The translations under genes and the position numbers were made by a program. Positions 52,810 to 61,045 of a stretch of 64,000 bases of DNA are shown piece by piece. The notes beneath the pieces were generated by a model. The model was not told where the DNA came from. It saw only the letters and a list, made by a program, of their open reading frames with translations, and made no database searches. How positions within the stretch are numbered: the stretch's first letter is position 1; each line of letters starts with the position of its first letter. Location of the stretch: positions 1 through 64,000 of the forward strand of contig CASFBK010000015.1 of the NCBI GenBank assembly GCA_949292785.1. Reading direction: 5' to 3'. Source of the DNA: an uncultured Eubacteriales bacterium. GTDB lineage: Bacteria > Bacillota > Clostridia > Lachnospirales > Lachnospiraceae.

Positions 52810-54066
52810 ATGAATGTATTAGGAATTATTGCAGAATACAATCCCTTTCATTTGGGACATGCCTATCAGATAGAGACCTTAAAAAAAGAAACCCATGCAG
52901 ACTATGTTATCATTGCCATGAGTGGAAATTTTGTTCAGCGCGGCGCCCCCGCCCTGGTGGACAAATATACGCGTGCCCGAATGGCGTTAGAATGTGGCGC
53001 GGACCTGATTTTCGAGCTTCCGGTATTATTCTCTACTGCAAGTGCGCAGTATTTTGCCATAGGTGGGGTTTCCCTGCTTGAGAATACCGGTGTCGTTACC
53101 CATCTGGGATTTGGTACGGAACATGAAAATCTTACTCTCCTAAAGGAAGTTTCGGATATTCTCATGCAAAATCCTCCTGTTTTCCAGACACGGCTTCAAC
53201 AGGAATTAAAAAATGGTCTTTCCTTTCCTGCTGCGCGGGCGAAAGCCTTAGAGGCTGTATTTGCCTCTAAGGAGCACAGCAATCTTCCACAAATACAGGA
53301 AATGCTTGCTTCTCCCAATAATATTCTTGCCATTGAATACTTAAATGCAATATCTCTTTTAGAGTCATCCATGGTTCCCAGCCCGCTCCTTAGAAAGGGA
53401 AAAGGATATCACGATACCGCTATATCCGAAGGCTTCTGTTCTGCTTCTGCCATACGAAAGCATCTGCAAGGAGGCAAAACCGCCATTGACACCACTGCGA
53501 TGCCGGAATCTGCCCTGCAATTACTGACGGATTACCCTCACGCTTTTTTATTTGAAGATGATTTTTCCCAGTTGTTACACTATAAGCTGTTAACGGAAAC
53601 TGTAGAGACACTTGCTGATTATGCTGACAGTTCCCCGGAACTTGCGAACCGTATGCTGAATGCCCGATACTCCTTTGCCTCCTGGTCACAATTTTGTGAA
53701 CTGTTAAAAACCAAAAACACTACCTATACCAGAATCAGCCGCCTGTTCCTGCATCTGATATTGAATATAACGTCCGATGATTATAAAATATTTCAAAAGC
53801 AGGCGCCGGATTCTTACCTGCGTGTTTTGGGATTTCGCAAGTCTGCTGCTCCGCTTCTTTCCGCTATCAAGAAATCCGCCGGCATGCCCTTGATTACCAG
53901 TGCTGCTGATGCACATCATCACCTATCACCAGACGCACTGTCTCTCCTTCAGATGGATATTACCGCTTCTGACATTTATCATCTGATGTTAAAAACAAAG
54001 GGAAGTCAGCAATTACGCAACGATTACAGACACCCCATTGTAACTATAGATTGCATCAAATTATGA
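52810..54066 (+). CDS. tmcAL: tRNA(Met) cytidine acetate ligase (TmcAL, YlbM)
   Basis: TmcAL activates acetate with ATP and acetylates C34 of elongator tRNA-Met (ac4C34). It is a nucleotidyltransferase-fold enzyme beginning MNVLGIIAEYNPFHLGHAYQI, where the HxGH motif binds ATP, followed by MSGNFVQRGAPALVDKYTRARMALECGADLIFELP over two conserved stretches. The C-terminal helical part is family-typical. It is 418 residues long, with GGAGG about 11 bases before the ATG. It is one of only two plus-strand genes here and is divergent from ackA. Confidence 0.95.
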   Translation: MNVLGIIAEYNPFHLGHAYQIETLKKETHADYVIIAMSGNFVQRGAPALVDKYTRARMALECGADLIFELPVLFSTASAQYFAIGGVSLLENTGVVTHLGFGTEHENLTLLKEVSDILMQNPPVFQTRLQQELKNGLSFPAARAKALEAVFASKEHSNLPQIQEMLASPNNILAIEYLNAISLLESSMVPSPLLRKGKGYHDTAISEGFCSASAIRKHLQGGKTAIDTTAMPESALQLLTDYPHAFLFEDDFSQLLHYKLLTETVETLADYADSSPELANRMLNARYSFASWSQFCELLKTKNTTYTRISRLFLHLILNITSDDYKIFQKQAPDSYLRVLGFRKSAAPLLSAIKKSAGMPLITSAADAHHHLSPDALSLLQMDITASDIYHLMLKTKGSQQLRNDYRHPIVTIDCIKL

Positions 54067-54081
54067 CGCTCTGTAAAAAAG

Positions 54082-54124
54082 AAAAGGTATTCCCAAGTCT
54101 GAACTGACTCAAGGAATACCTTTT
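54082..54124. terminator. Bidirectional terminator between tmcAL and the AICAR transformylase gene
   Basis: AAAAGGTATTCC (54082-54093) pairs perfectly with GGAATACCTTTT (54113-54124). T runs follow on both strands. Confidence 0.9.
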
Positions 54125-54141
54125 TCATGTTTTCTTAAATC

Positions 54142-55320
54142 TTAGTGATGGAATAAACGAATTCCGGTAAAGCACATTGCCATGTTATATTTGTTACAGG
54201 TATCAATTACATTGTCATCACGGATAGAACCGCCTGGTTCTGCCACGTATTTGACACCGCTCTTATGGGCACGTTCAATATTATCTCCAAATGGGAAGAA
54301 TGCATCAGAACCAAGTGCAACATCACTCATCTGGTCTAACCATGCACGTTTTTCTTCTCTGGTGAACACTTCCGGTTTTACCTTAAAAATCTTCTCCCAT
54401 GCACCGTCAGCCAGAACATCCATGTAATCTTCTCCAATATACAAATCAATGGAGTTGTCACGGTCTGCTCTTCCGATTCCGTCTACGAACTGTAAGTCAA
54501 GTACCTTTGGCGCCTGACGCAAGAACCAGTTATCTGCCTTCTGACCTGCCAGACGGGTACAGTGAATTCTGGACTGCTGTCCTGCTCCGATTCCGATTGC
54601 CTGTCCGCCCTTTGCATAGCAAACGGAGTTAGACTGGGTATATTTTAATGTAATCATAGCGATTGCAAGGTCAATCTTTGCAGATTCCGGAATTTCTTTA
54701 TTTTCTGTTACAATATTATCAAAGAAATCTTTATCAATCTTTAACTCATTTCTTCCCTGTTCAAAGCTGATTCCAAATACTTCTTTATGCTCGATAGGAG
54801 CCGGCACATAATTCGGGTCAATCTCAATGATATTATAGTTTCCTTTTTTCTTCTCTTTTAAAATCTCCAATGCTTCCGGTTCATATCCCGGTGCAATCAC
54901 ACCATCCGAAACCTCACGTTTGATAATCTTTGCAGTTGCTACATCGCAGACATCAGAAAGAGAGATAAAATCTCCAAAGGAAGACATACGGTCTGCTCCT
55001 CTGGCTCTTGCATATGCATTGGCAAGTGGCGTGAATTCTATGTCCATATCGTCTACCCAATAGATTTTCTTTTCAATATCCGTTAATGGAAGTCCTACCG
55101 CAGCACCTGCCGGTGATACGTGCTTAAAGGAGGTTGCCGCCGGAAGTCCGGTTGCCTGCTTTAATTCCTTTACCAGCTGCCAGCCATTAAATGCATCCAA
55201 AAAGTTGATATATCCAGGCTTTCCACTTAATACTTTGATTGGAAGTTCTCCATTCTCCATATAAATTCTGGATGGCTTCTGGTTCGGATTACATCCATAT
55301 TTTAATTCTAATTCTTTCAT
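54142..55320 (-). CDS. Stand-alone AICAR transformylase (PurH C-terminal domain)
   Basis: This enzyme formylates AICAR with 10-formyl-THF to give FAICAR. The 392 residues correspond to only the transformylase half of bifunctional PurH: KYGCNPNQKPSRIY, the catalytic SFKHVSPAGAAVG, YTQSNSVCYAKGGQAIGIGAGQQSRIHC and a C-terminal DAFFPFGDNIERA...VAEPGGSIRDD. The N-terminal IMP cyclohydrolase domain is absent, and that activity is encoded by the separate gene just upstream. The ATG at 55320 follows GGAGG; another ATG four codons upstream lies before that site. Confidence 0.93.
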   Translation of the reverse strand: MKELELKYGCNPNQKPSRIYMENGELPIKVLSGKPGYINFLDAFNGWQLVKELKQATGLPAATSFKHVSPAGAAVGLPLTDIEKKIYWVDDMDIEFTPLANAYARARGADRMSSFGDFISLSDVCDVATAKIIKREVSDGVIAPGYEPEALEILKEKKKGNYNIIEIDPNYVPAPIEHKEVFGISFEQGRNELKIDKDFFDNIVTENKEIPESAKIDLAIAMITLKYTQSNSVCYAKGGQAIGIGAGQQSRIHCTRLAGQKADNWFLRQAPKVLDLQFVDGIGRADRDNSIDLYIGEDYMDVLADGAWEKIFKVKPEVFTREEKRAWLDQMSDVALGSDAFFPFGDNIERAHKSGVKYVAEPGGSIRDDNVIDTCNKYNMAMCFTGIRLFHH

Positions 55321-55356
55321 GTTTTCCTCCATATGATCTCTATTATATACTATATC

Positions 55357-56070
55357 TTATTTGTTTTTGTTTACGATTCTTGTCTCATACTTTCCTGTTG
55401 CAATTTCAATATATCTGACGAACAAGGATACCTTGTTGTCTTCGTTCAAGCTGTTCCATACTTTTTGCGTAAAGCTGTCAATGTCACCTTCCATTGCCAC
55501 TAACTTCGGTTCTCCTTCAAAGCTTGGCAGTGGATTGCCATCCTGCATATAGGTGTGAATAAAATGCCCTTCTCCGTTTACCGGATTTTCATAAGCAAAG
55601 GTATAGCGGTTACATGCATCCGGGTTACCATTATTGCTCTTTAATATGGACATTGCATAATTGTAGCTATTGTTCTCTACATGCATAATACCAGAGATAC
55701 GTGGAGTGAAATTTGGTCCATCCGGTTCAAATTCACGGGTACGAAGCGCCTGTTCAAATGTCTGCTGCTTGTCCATTAACTCATAGATAGTGTCCGTCTG
55801 GTCACCATTGGTTACAATTGTTTTATTTCCCAGCACTCTTACCGGTGCATAAATAATTAAGCTTGGGTCGCTTAATTTTGACGGGTCAAATGCCTGTGTC
55901 CGAATTCCTTCTCCTTCTTCAACAAATACACGATTTCTACTATTCTCGCTTCTGCCCATGATAAAATAAGCTGTAATAGCATATTTTCCATCTGCTGACT
56001 TTCCAATTACAATTCCTCTTCCAGGATAGGAATTTCCTTTCAATTCCGTTTCCAATGATAACATTTTCAT
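55357..56070 (-). CDS. purO: IMP cyclohydrolase, PurO type
   Basis: This enzyme closes FAICAR to IMP, the last step of purine synthesis. The 237-residue protein has features of the archaeal-type PurO fold, which is unrelated to the PurH N-terminal domain: NSYPGRGIVIGKSADGKYAI, YFIMGRSENSRNR and TPRISGIMH. The next gene in the operon supplies AICAR transformylase, so together they replace PurH. AAGGAGG lies 9 bases before the first ATG; a second ATG two codons later is possible. I rely on motif recognition and context for the assignment. Confidence 0.88.
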   Translation of the reverse strand: MKMLSLETELKGNSYPGRGIVIGKSADGKYAITAYFIMGRSENSRNRVFVEEGEGIRTQAFDPSKLSDPSLIIYAPVRVLGNKTIVTNGDQTDTIYELMDKQQTFEQALRTREFEPDGPNFTPRISGIMHVENNSYNYAMSILKSNNGNPDACNRYTFAYENPVNGEGHFIHTYMQDGNPLPSFEGEPKLVAMEGDIDSFTQKVWNSLNEDNKVSLFVRYIEIATGKYETRIVNKNK

Positions 56071-56108
56071 GCCTGACGTCCTCCTTCTATGTATACTACA
56101 TCTTTTTT

Positions 56109-56137
56109 ATTGTAACATGGGTTTTTTTCTATGACAA
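56109..56137 (-). promoter_or_regulatory. Promoter of the purO-AICAR transformylase operon
   Basis: TTGTCA (56132-56137), 17 bases, then TACAAT (56109-56114) with an upstream TG, on the minus strand. The leader is only about 30 nt, so no purine or ZTP riboswitch can fit. The sequence from 56138 to 56241 is AT-rich with nothing recognised. Confidence 0.7.
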
Positions 56138-56245
56138 GGATGGGCGTATATAAGTGATATTAAAAAAATTACTATATTTTATAAGTTGTGTTTATATTTT
56201 ATCCATTAAAACTACATGACCTTTCCAAATGATATAACTACAAAA

Positions 56246-56289
56246 AGAAGATATTCTCTCTGTTGTCATCAACACTGAAAATATCTTCT
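56246..56289 (-). terminator. Intrinsic terminator of cheV
   Basis: AGAAGATATT (56246-56255) pairs perfectly with AATATCTTCT (56280-56289). On the minus strand five T residues follow. It lies 60 bases beyond cheV. Confidence 0.85.
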
Positions 56290-56348
56290 CTTTCTATGTA
56301 ATTATGTATTGTTCTTATTCGTCTGTACGCGTTGATTCTGTACACACT

Positions 56349-57290
56349 CTATGCAATATTACTTTTTGCTGCCTTTTCTGCTAATCTGCTGTTTCTTTCA
56401 TCCAAGAGCTTGTCAATCGCATCTACCAGCTTTCCAATCTCAGGCTTCGTCAACTGAGCATCTGCACCGAGTGCTTCGCCCTTTCTGCGTAAATCTTCAT
56501 TTACCATGGATGAGAAAATAATCAATGGAATATGCTTCAGATTTTCATCTTCCTTCACCAGCTTCGTCAATCTGTGTCCATCCATTCTCGGCATCTCAAT
56601 ATCTGTAATAATCAGATGAACCTTGTTGTCAAGATTTCCACCGTCACGGAATTCGCAAAGCTTTTCCCATGCTTCCTCTCCATCTGCACATATAACCAGA
56701 TGTGTGTATCCTGCTTTCTTCAGACAATCCGTAATCAACTTTGATAATAACGGAGAATCCTCTGCAATTACGATTGGAGATTCGCTTCGGTTACGCTCTC
56801 CAAGCTCTGCCATATCAGATACCTGCAATCCGGTCTCCGGACTGATATCTGTTACAATCTTTTCAAAATCAAGAATAACGATTAAACGATCCTCTAACTT
56901 AATAACTCCTGTAGATACTCCACTTCCTTCAATATTGATGGTGGAATCCGGTTTAATAATATCTGCCCAGGATAATCTGTGAATTCCGCAAACCTCATCT
57001 ACATGAAATGCAATATTTAACTTATTAAAATTGGTAATGATAAACAATCCATCCTGTTCCATATTCGGGATTCCAAGACAATTTCTCAGATTGATAACTG
57101 TTATCATAGTATCTCTAGGCATAAATATACCCTCCACACTTGGGTGGGCATTCGGAATCGGAGTTACTGGCTGATATGTTAAAATTTCACGAATCTTAGC
57201 AACATTAATACCATAATGATTTCCCGCCAAGGTAAATTCCAACACCTCCAGTTCATTTGTGCCATTCTCTAAAAGAATATTTGTATCCAT
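56349..57290 (-). CDS. cheV: Chemotaxis coupling protein CheV
   Basis: CheV joins a CheW-like adaptor (about 10-155: VLEFTLAGNHYGINVAKIREIL, GVIKLEDRLIVILDFEKI) to a receiver domain (about 175-300). The receiver keeps the acidic pair (VIAEDSPL), the phosphoacceptor Asp in LIITDIEMPRMDG, Ser in IIFSSM and Lys in LTKPE, so phosphorylation by CheA is expected, tuning receptor coupling. Three chemoreceptors in this window could use it. No cheA, cheW or cheR is nearby. AGGAGAAGG precedes the ATG. A TATAAT box lies at 57380-57385 without a good -35. Confidence 0.95.
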   Translation of the reverse strand: MDTNILLENGTNELEVLEFTLAGNHYGINVAKIREILTYQPVTPIPNAHPSVEGIFMPRDTMITVINLRNCLGIPNMEQDGLFIITNFNKLNIAFHVDEVCGIHRLSWADIIKPDSTINIEGSGVSTGVIKLEDRLIVILDFEKIVTDISPETGLQVSDMAELGERNRSESPIVIAEDSPLLSKLITDCLKKAGYTHLVICADGEEAWEKLCEFRDGGNLDNKVHLIITDIEMPRMDGHRLTKLVKEDENLKHIPLIIFSSMVNEDLRRKGEALGADAQLTKPEIGKLVDAIDKLLDERNSRLAEKAAKSNIA

Positions 57291-57455
57291 AGTACCTTCT
57301 CCTCTCCGGCATCTTGCTCATACCGCTTATCTGTCCGTGGTGTGCACTCGTTCCCGCACTGCACATCGCTTATGCGAATATTATATCACATCATTTTCCA
57401 AAAATATATAATATTTTTTATATTTTTTCAAACTTTTCCAATATATGACCACTTT

Positions 57456-58169
57456 TTACATGGTGGCATTTCCATTGACTCCGTTTATCTGAACACCAGC
57501 CTGCACAGAACTAATCTCTGCCGTCTCTTCTAATGGCACTTCAAAAATAAGAACTGCCTCTTGGGTTGCTCCTGGCGCTAAAGTCGCTGAATAGGTCGAT
57601 AAATCATCCGGCAACAATGTAACCTCATTCTTACGGGCAGAAGTTCCATTTAATGATAATGTAAATATGGGTTTCATATTTAAGATATTACATACTGCTT
57701 CTTCACTGCCTGTATTGGTAAGTGTATACTTCATGACAAAATAAGTATTGCCTTCTGACGCTGCCATGGAAAAATAGTCGCTTTCTTCATAGTCACTTTT
57801 CAGTTCATATCCCATATATTTTACTTCTACTCCCGGTATCCCGAGCGCTTCCGTCAGGCTCACTTCCTGTCCGGCCTCTTCTTCCGATTGTAACGGTTCC
57901 TGTGTATCATCCGGCTTGTCCTGACCTTCTTCGTTGATATCTTCTTCCTCCGGAACTACTGTCTCTTCTTCGTCTGCTTCTTCTTCCTCAGCTGCAACAT
58001 ACGTCAACCCATCCTGCTGACGCTTATTGAACTTCGCCACTGTCCCGGCAGAATAATTTACAATGATTGCTTCCTCACTCTCCGTCAATGTGGTCAATTC
58101 TTCTCCACAGCCCGTCAGAAGCATCCCTGCCACTATAATGACTGCGCCTTTTTTCATGAATCCTTTCAT
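57456..58169 (-). CDS. Lipoprotein with acidic linker and Ig-like domain
   Basis: This 237-residue secreted lipoprotein has a basic start (MKGFMKKG), a hydrophobic core and a lipobox LLTGC with acylated Cys21. A very acidic, disordered stretch (about 58-105) is followed by a beta-rich C-terminal domain (about 115-235) resembling the DUF4352/DUF5067 telokin-like fold (YFVMKYTLTNTGSEEAVCNI). Function is unknown. It follows a histidine kinase gene by 78 bases in the same direction, so it may be part of the sensing or response of that two-component system (inference). AGGAGAGG precedes the ATG. Confidence 0.78.
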   Translation of the reverse strand: MKGFMKKGAVIIVAGMLLTGCGEELTTLTESEEAIIVNYSAGTVAKFNKRQQDGLTYVAAEEEEADEEETVVPEEEDINEEGQDKPDDTQEPLQSEEEAGQEVSLTEALGIPGVEVKYMGYELKSDYEESDYFSMAASEGNTYFVMKYTLTNTGSEEAVCNILNMKPIFTLSLNGTSARKNEVTLLPDDLSTYSATLAPGATQEAVLIFEVPLEETAEISSVQAGVQINGVNGNATM

Positions 58170-58247
58170 AGGCCCTCTCCTTTTCTACGCTGTCTTTCAT
58201 CCAATATAATTTTATTCTACCATTATTTTCATTGCCTCGCAACTATT

Positions 58248-59720
58248 TTAACCGTTCTTCCCATCTAACTCAAACCAGAACTCTACACCGTCTTCGTAAT
58301 TGATAACACCACAATCCCGGTGAAAAGATTCCATAATTGCCTTTACAATAGAAAGTCCGATTCCATTTCCGCCATATTCTCTGGTTCTTGCCTTATCTAC
58401 CTTATAGAACTTCTCCCAGATGTGCTCTATCTCCGGCTCCGGAATTGGATTACCTGTATTGAATACCCCTATTCTTACGATATCTCCTGTTTTCTTTACC
58501 GTAATGACAATTCGTTTTTCTCCTAATGCATAATGAATGGCATTGCTGATATAATTTGTCAATACCTGTTCTGTCTTGAATTCATCTGCCCATACATACA
58601 TCGGCTTTTCCACCTGAAAAGTTAAGTCTATCCCATTTTGTTCCCGTAATATCGCCGTTGCATTGATGACTCCCTGAATCACTTCCACCACATCAAACCG
58701 TTCAAATACTACCTGTTCGTTTCCTGATTCCAGTTGATTTAAAGTCAGCAGATTCTTCACCATTCGATTCATTTTTTCGGCTTCATCTATAATGACATCG
58801 CAGTAAAATTCCCGACTTTCCTCATCATCGTTAATACATTCCTGCAAGCCTTCCGCATAGCCCTGAATCAATGCAATCGGGGTCTTTAATTCATGGGACA
58901 CGTTAGAGATAAATTCCTTGCGCATTTCATCAATCTGCTCTTTTTTCTCAATGTCAATTTTCAACTGGTTATTGGCGCTTTTTAGCTCTGATATGGTTTT
59001 CTCCAAAGTTTCTGACATCTGGTTCATATGTTCTCCTAAGAAGTCAATCTCATTTTCGCCCTTGCTTTGAAACTTGGCTTCAAAGTCCAGATTTGTCATT
59101 CTCTTAGAGATTTCTGCAAGCTGCAGAATCGGATTTGTAATCTTTTTTGTAACAAAATACAGGATAATGGCACACACAATAACAGAGGCAATTCCAACAT
59201 ACGCCAGAAAACGGTTGGCAATTTCAACGCTTTCCTTAATGCTCTCTAAGGCAGTCCGCAGAAGAATCTTATTTCCATCCTGCATCGTTCCCCACATCAC
59301 CAGATAATCTGATTTCAATCTGGTATCCGCCGTCTTTTCTATGGTATAATTTTCTGCATTTTCTATCACTACCGCATCCTGGCTCTGAGCAGAGAACATA
59401 ATCTCTAAGAATTGCTCCAGCAGCATGTCTTTATTCGAAACATTGGATTGCATAATGGTTCCATTGGAACTGATAACCATTAGTGTAATATTACTGTTGG
59501 CACATATCTTTTCCAATTCAATCTGAAATTCTTCTGTATCTCCATCTCCATTGGCATAAGCCGCATCTACGGTCTGAAAGGTCTCAATCAGAATATCTTT
59601 CTTATGGGATATATAATAATCCGCCAAAAGAGTAGTATTAATAAACCAGCACAGTAATACTGTGCCGGCTACAATGCTTATCATAATGGTTGTAATTTTC
59701 CTGGTTATGGAGTGTTTCAT
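58248..59720 (-). CDS. Sensor histidine kinase with HAMP domain
   Basis: This 490-residue kinase has TM1 at about 10-32, an extracellular sensor (about 33-168), TM2 at 171-191, then HAMP (to about 245) and a coiled coil. The dimerisation domain has phosphorylated His276 in FISNVSHELKTPIA. The ATPase domain contains the N box NYISNAIHYA, GVFNTGNPIPE and GNGIGLSIVKAIME. The sensor region has no recognised fold. It overlaps the response regulator gene by ATGA and so is its cognate kinase. Confidence 0.94.
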   Translation of the reverse strand: MKHSITRKITTIMISIVAGTVLLCWFINTTLLADYYISHKKDILIETFQTVDAAYANGDGDTEEFQIELEKICANSNITLMVISSNGTIMQSNVSNKDMLLEQFLEIMFSAQSQDAVVIENAENYTIEKTADTRLKSDYLVMWGTMQDGNKILLRTALESIKESVEIANRFLAYVGIASVIVCAIILYFVTKKITNPILQLAEISKRMTNLDFEAKFQSKGENEIDFLGEHMNQMSETLEKTISELKSANNQLKIDIEKKEQIDEMRKEFISNVSHELKTPIALIQGYAEGLQECINDDEESREFYCDVIIDEAEKMNRMVKNLLTLNQLESGNEQVVFERFDVVEVIQGVINATAILREQNGIDLTFQVEKPMYVWADEFKTEQVLTNYISNAIHYALGEKRIVITVKKTGDIVRIGVFNTGNPIPEPEIEHIWEKFYKVDKARTREYGGNGIGLSIVKAIMESFHRDCGVINYEDGVEFWFELDGKNG

Positions 59721-60397
59721 TCTTCTACCTCAAACTTATAGCCCATTCCCCAGATGGTCTTAATATATTCTCCCCGGTCACCTAACTTACTACGAAGTTT
59801 TTTCACATGCGTATCAATGGTTCTTGCATCTCCAAAATAATCATAATTCCATACGTGATTCAGAATTTTTTCTCTGGAAAGGGCAATTCCCTTGTTCTCC
59901 ACAAAATAGGTAAGCAATTCAAATTCTTTATAGCTTAATTCCAGTTCCTTTCCATCTACCGTTACCTGATGCGCCAAACGGTCAATGGTAATGCCGCCAA
60001 GCTCCATAATTTCCTCTTCGCCCTTTTTACCGGTTCTGCGCAAAATAGCTTCTACCCGGGCTACCAGTATCTTGGGACTAAAGGGCTTTGATATATATTC
60101 ATCTGCTCCAATATCAAACCCCAGCAGTTCATCACTTTCTTCTCCCTTGGCAGTCAGCATGATAACAGGCACCTTAGAGGTCTCACGAATTTCTTTGCAA
60201 ACATCCCACCCATTTATCTTAGGCATCATCACATCCAGAATAATCAACGCAATATCTTTATTGGCATAAAACTTATCCAACGCATCTTCTCCGTCTTCTG
60301 CCTCTAACACTTCAAAATTTTGTTTTACCAGAAAATCCCGTACCAGCTTACGCATTCTGCTCTCATCATCTACTACTAATATTTTTAGCTTTTCCAT
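59717..60397 (-). CDS. OmpR-family response regulator
   Basis: The protein has 226 residues: a receiver domain with Asp10-Asp11, phosphoacceptor Asp55 in LIILDVMMPK, Thr in VIMLTAKG and Lys in YISKPFSP. A winged-helix DNA-binding domain (about 128-224) follows, with LTYFVENKGIALSREKIL and TIDTHVKKLRSKLG. Layout and overlap with the kinase gene mark a standard two-component pair. The target genes are unknown; the lipoprotein downstream and the EIIC-EAL locus upstream are candidates. Confidence 0.94.
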   Translation of the reverse strand: MEKLKILVVDDESRMRKLVRDFLVKQNFEVLEAEDGEDALDKFYANKDIALIILDVMMPKINGWDVCKEIRETSKVPVIMLTAKGEESDELLGFDIGADEYISKPFSPKILVARVEAILRRTGKKGEEEIMELGGITIDRLAHQVTVDGKELELSYKEFELLTYFVENKGIALSREKILNHVWNYDYFGDARTIDTHVKKLRSKLGDRGEYIKTIWGMGYKFEVEE

Positions 60398-60465
60398 CTG
60401 TTATCACACCTTCCACTCTCACTTGTTCCATATCTTAACACACAAATATGTAGAAATTGTGAATC

Positions 60466-61032
60466 TTACGGTGTTATTTCTAATTCACGTTCCTTTTCCT
60501 TTACGGTCTGTTCCCTCGCTTCTAGTTCCTGCTGCCACTGTGCATACTTGTCTATCAGTTTGTTTTCGTAATTTATGATATTCGGCTGGTCGCTCGTCAT
60601 TGTAATAATCAATATTCCAATCACTACAATAACAAGAAACAGATTCACCAGCAGACTTGTTCGTAAATTCTTTTTTGTCTGTGCCAGTCTCTTTTCCATT
60701 CTTGCTCTATCTGCTGTTTTTTCCCGCTTTGCCTTCCGTACTTCTGCTTCCTTCAAAAGTATCTCTGTAGGAATCGCCTCTATTTCCTTTTCGTTTATGC
60801 CAGGCGCGGCTGCCAGATAGTCCCGTAATTCTTTTAAGAAACTAATCCCTATCGGTGTTTCAAAAAGCTGTTCTGCAATGAGCTTATGATACAGCTGCAA
60901 CACTTTTTCCGGATTCTCCATATCGGTATTCTCTTTGATATACTGTACCCCATCTGATTCCCGCTTTGCCTGTTCTGCGATTTTTTCATCGGTAAAATAG
61001 AATCCTTCTATTATCCTTCCCTTTTCTTTCAT
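60466..61032 (-). CDS. Unidentified single-pass membrane protein with coiled coils
   Basis: I do not recognise a family. The 188 residues have a soluble N-terminal part (1-95, with IGISFLKELRDYLAA), a charged helix likely to form a coiled coil (95-122), one membrane segment (about 126-146, LLVNLFLVIVVIGILIITM) and a second charged helix (155-188). The N-terminal part is probably cytoplasmic, with Arg and Lys before the membrane segment. It starts 13 bases after the EIIC-EAL gene, behind GAGGAAA, so it is co-expressed with it and may be a partner protein (inference). Confidence 0.75.
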   Translation of the reverse strand: MKEKGRIIEGFYFTDEKIAEQAKRESDGVQYIKENTDMENPEKVLQLYHKLIAEQLFETPIGISFLKELRDYLAAAPGINEKEIEAIPTEILLKEAEVRKAKREKTADRARMEKRLAQTKKNLRTSLLVNLFLVIVVIGILIITMTSDQPNIINYENKLIDKYAQWQQELEAREQTVKEKERELEITP

Positions 61033-61045
61033 GCCATTTCCTCAC

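Noticed and set aside
56071-56241. ZTP or purine riboswitch ahead of purO
   Set aside because: The promoter lies about 40 bases before the start codon, so there is no room for an aptamer, and no conserved core was seen.
57291-57455. c-di-GMP riboswitch in the cheV leader
   Set aside because: The leader contains scattered GC-rich inverted segments such as GTGCA / TGCAC, but not the conserved core of either c-di-GMP aptamer class.
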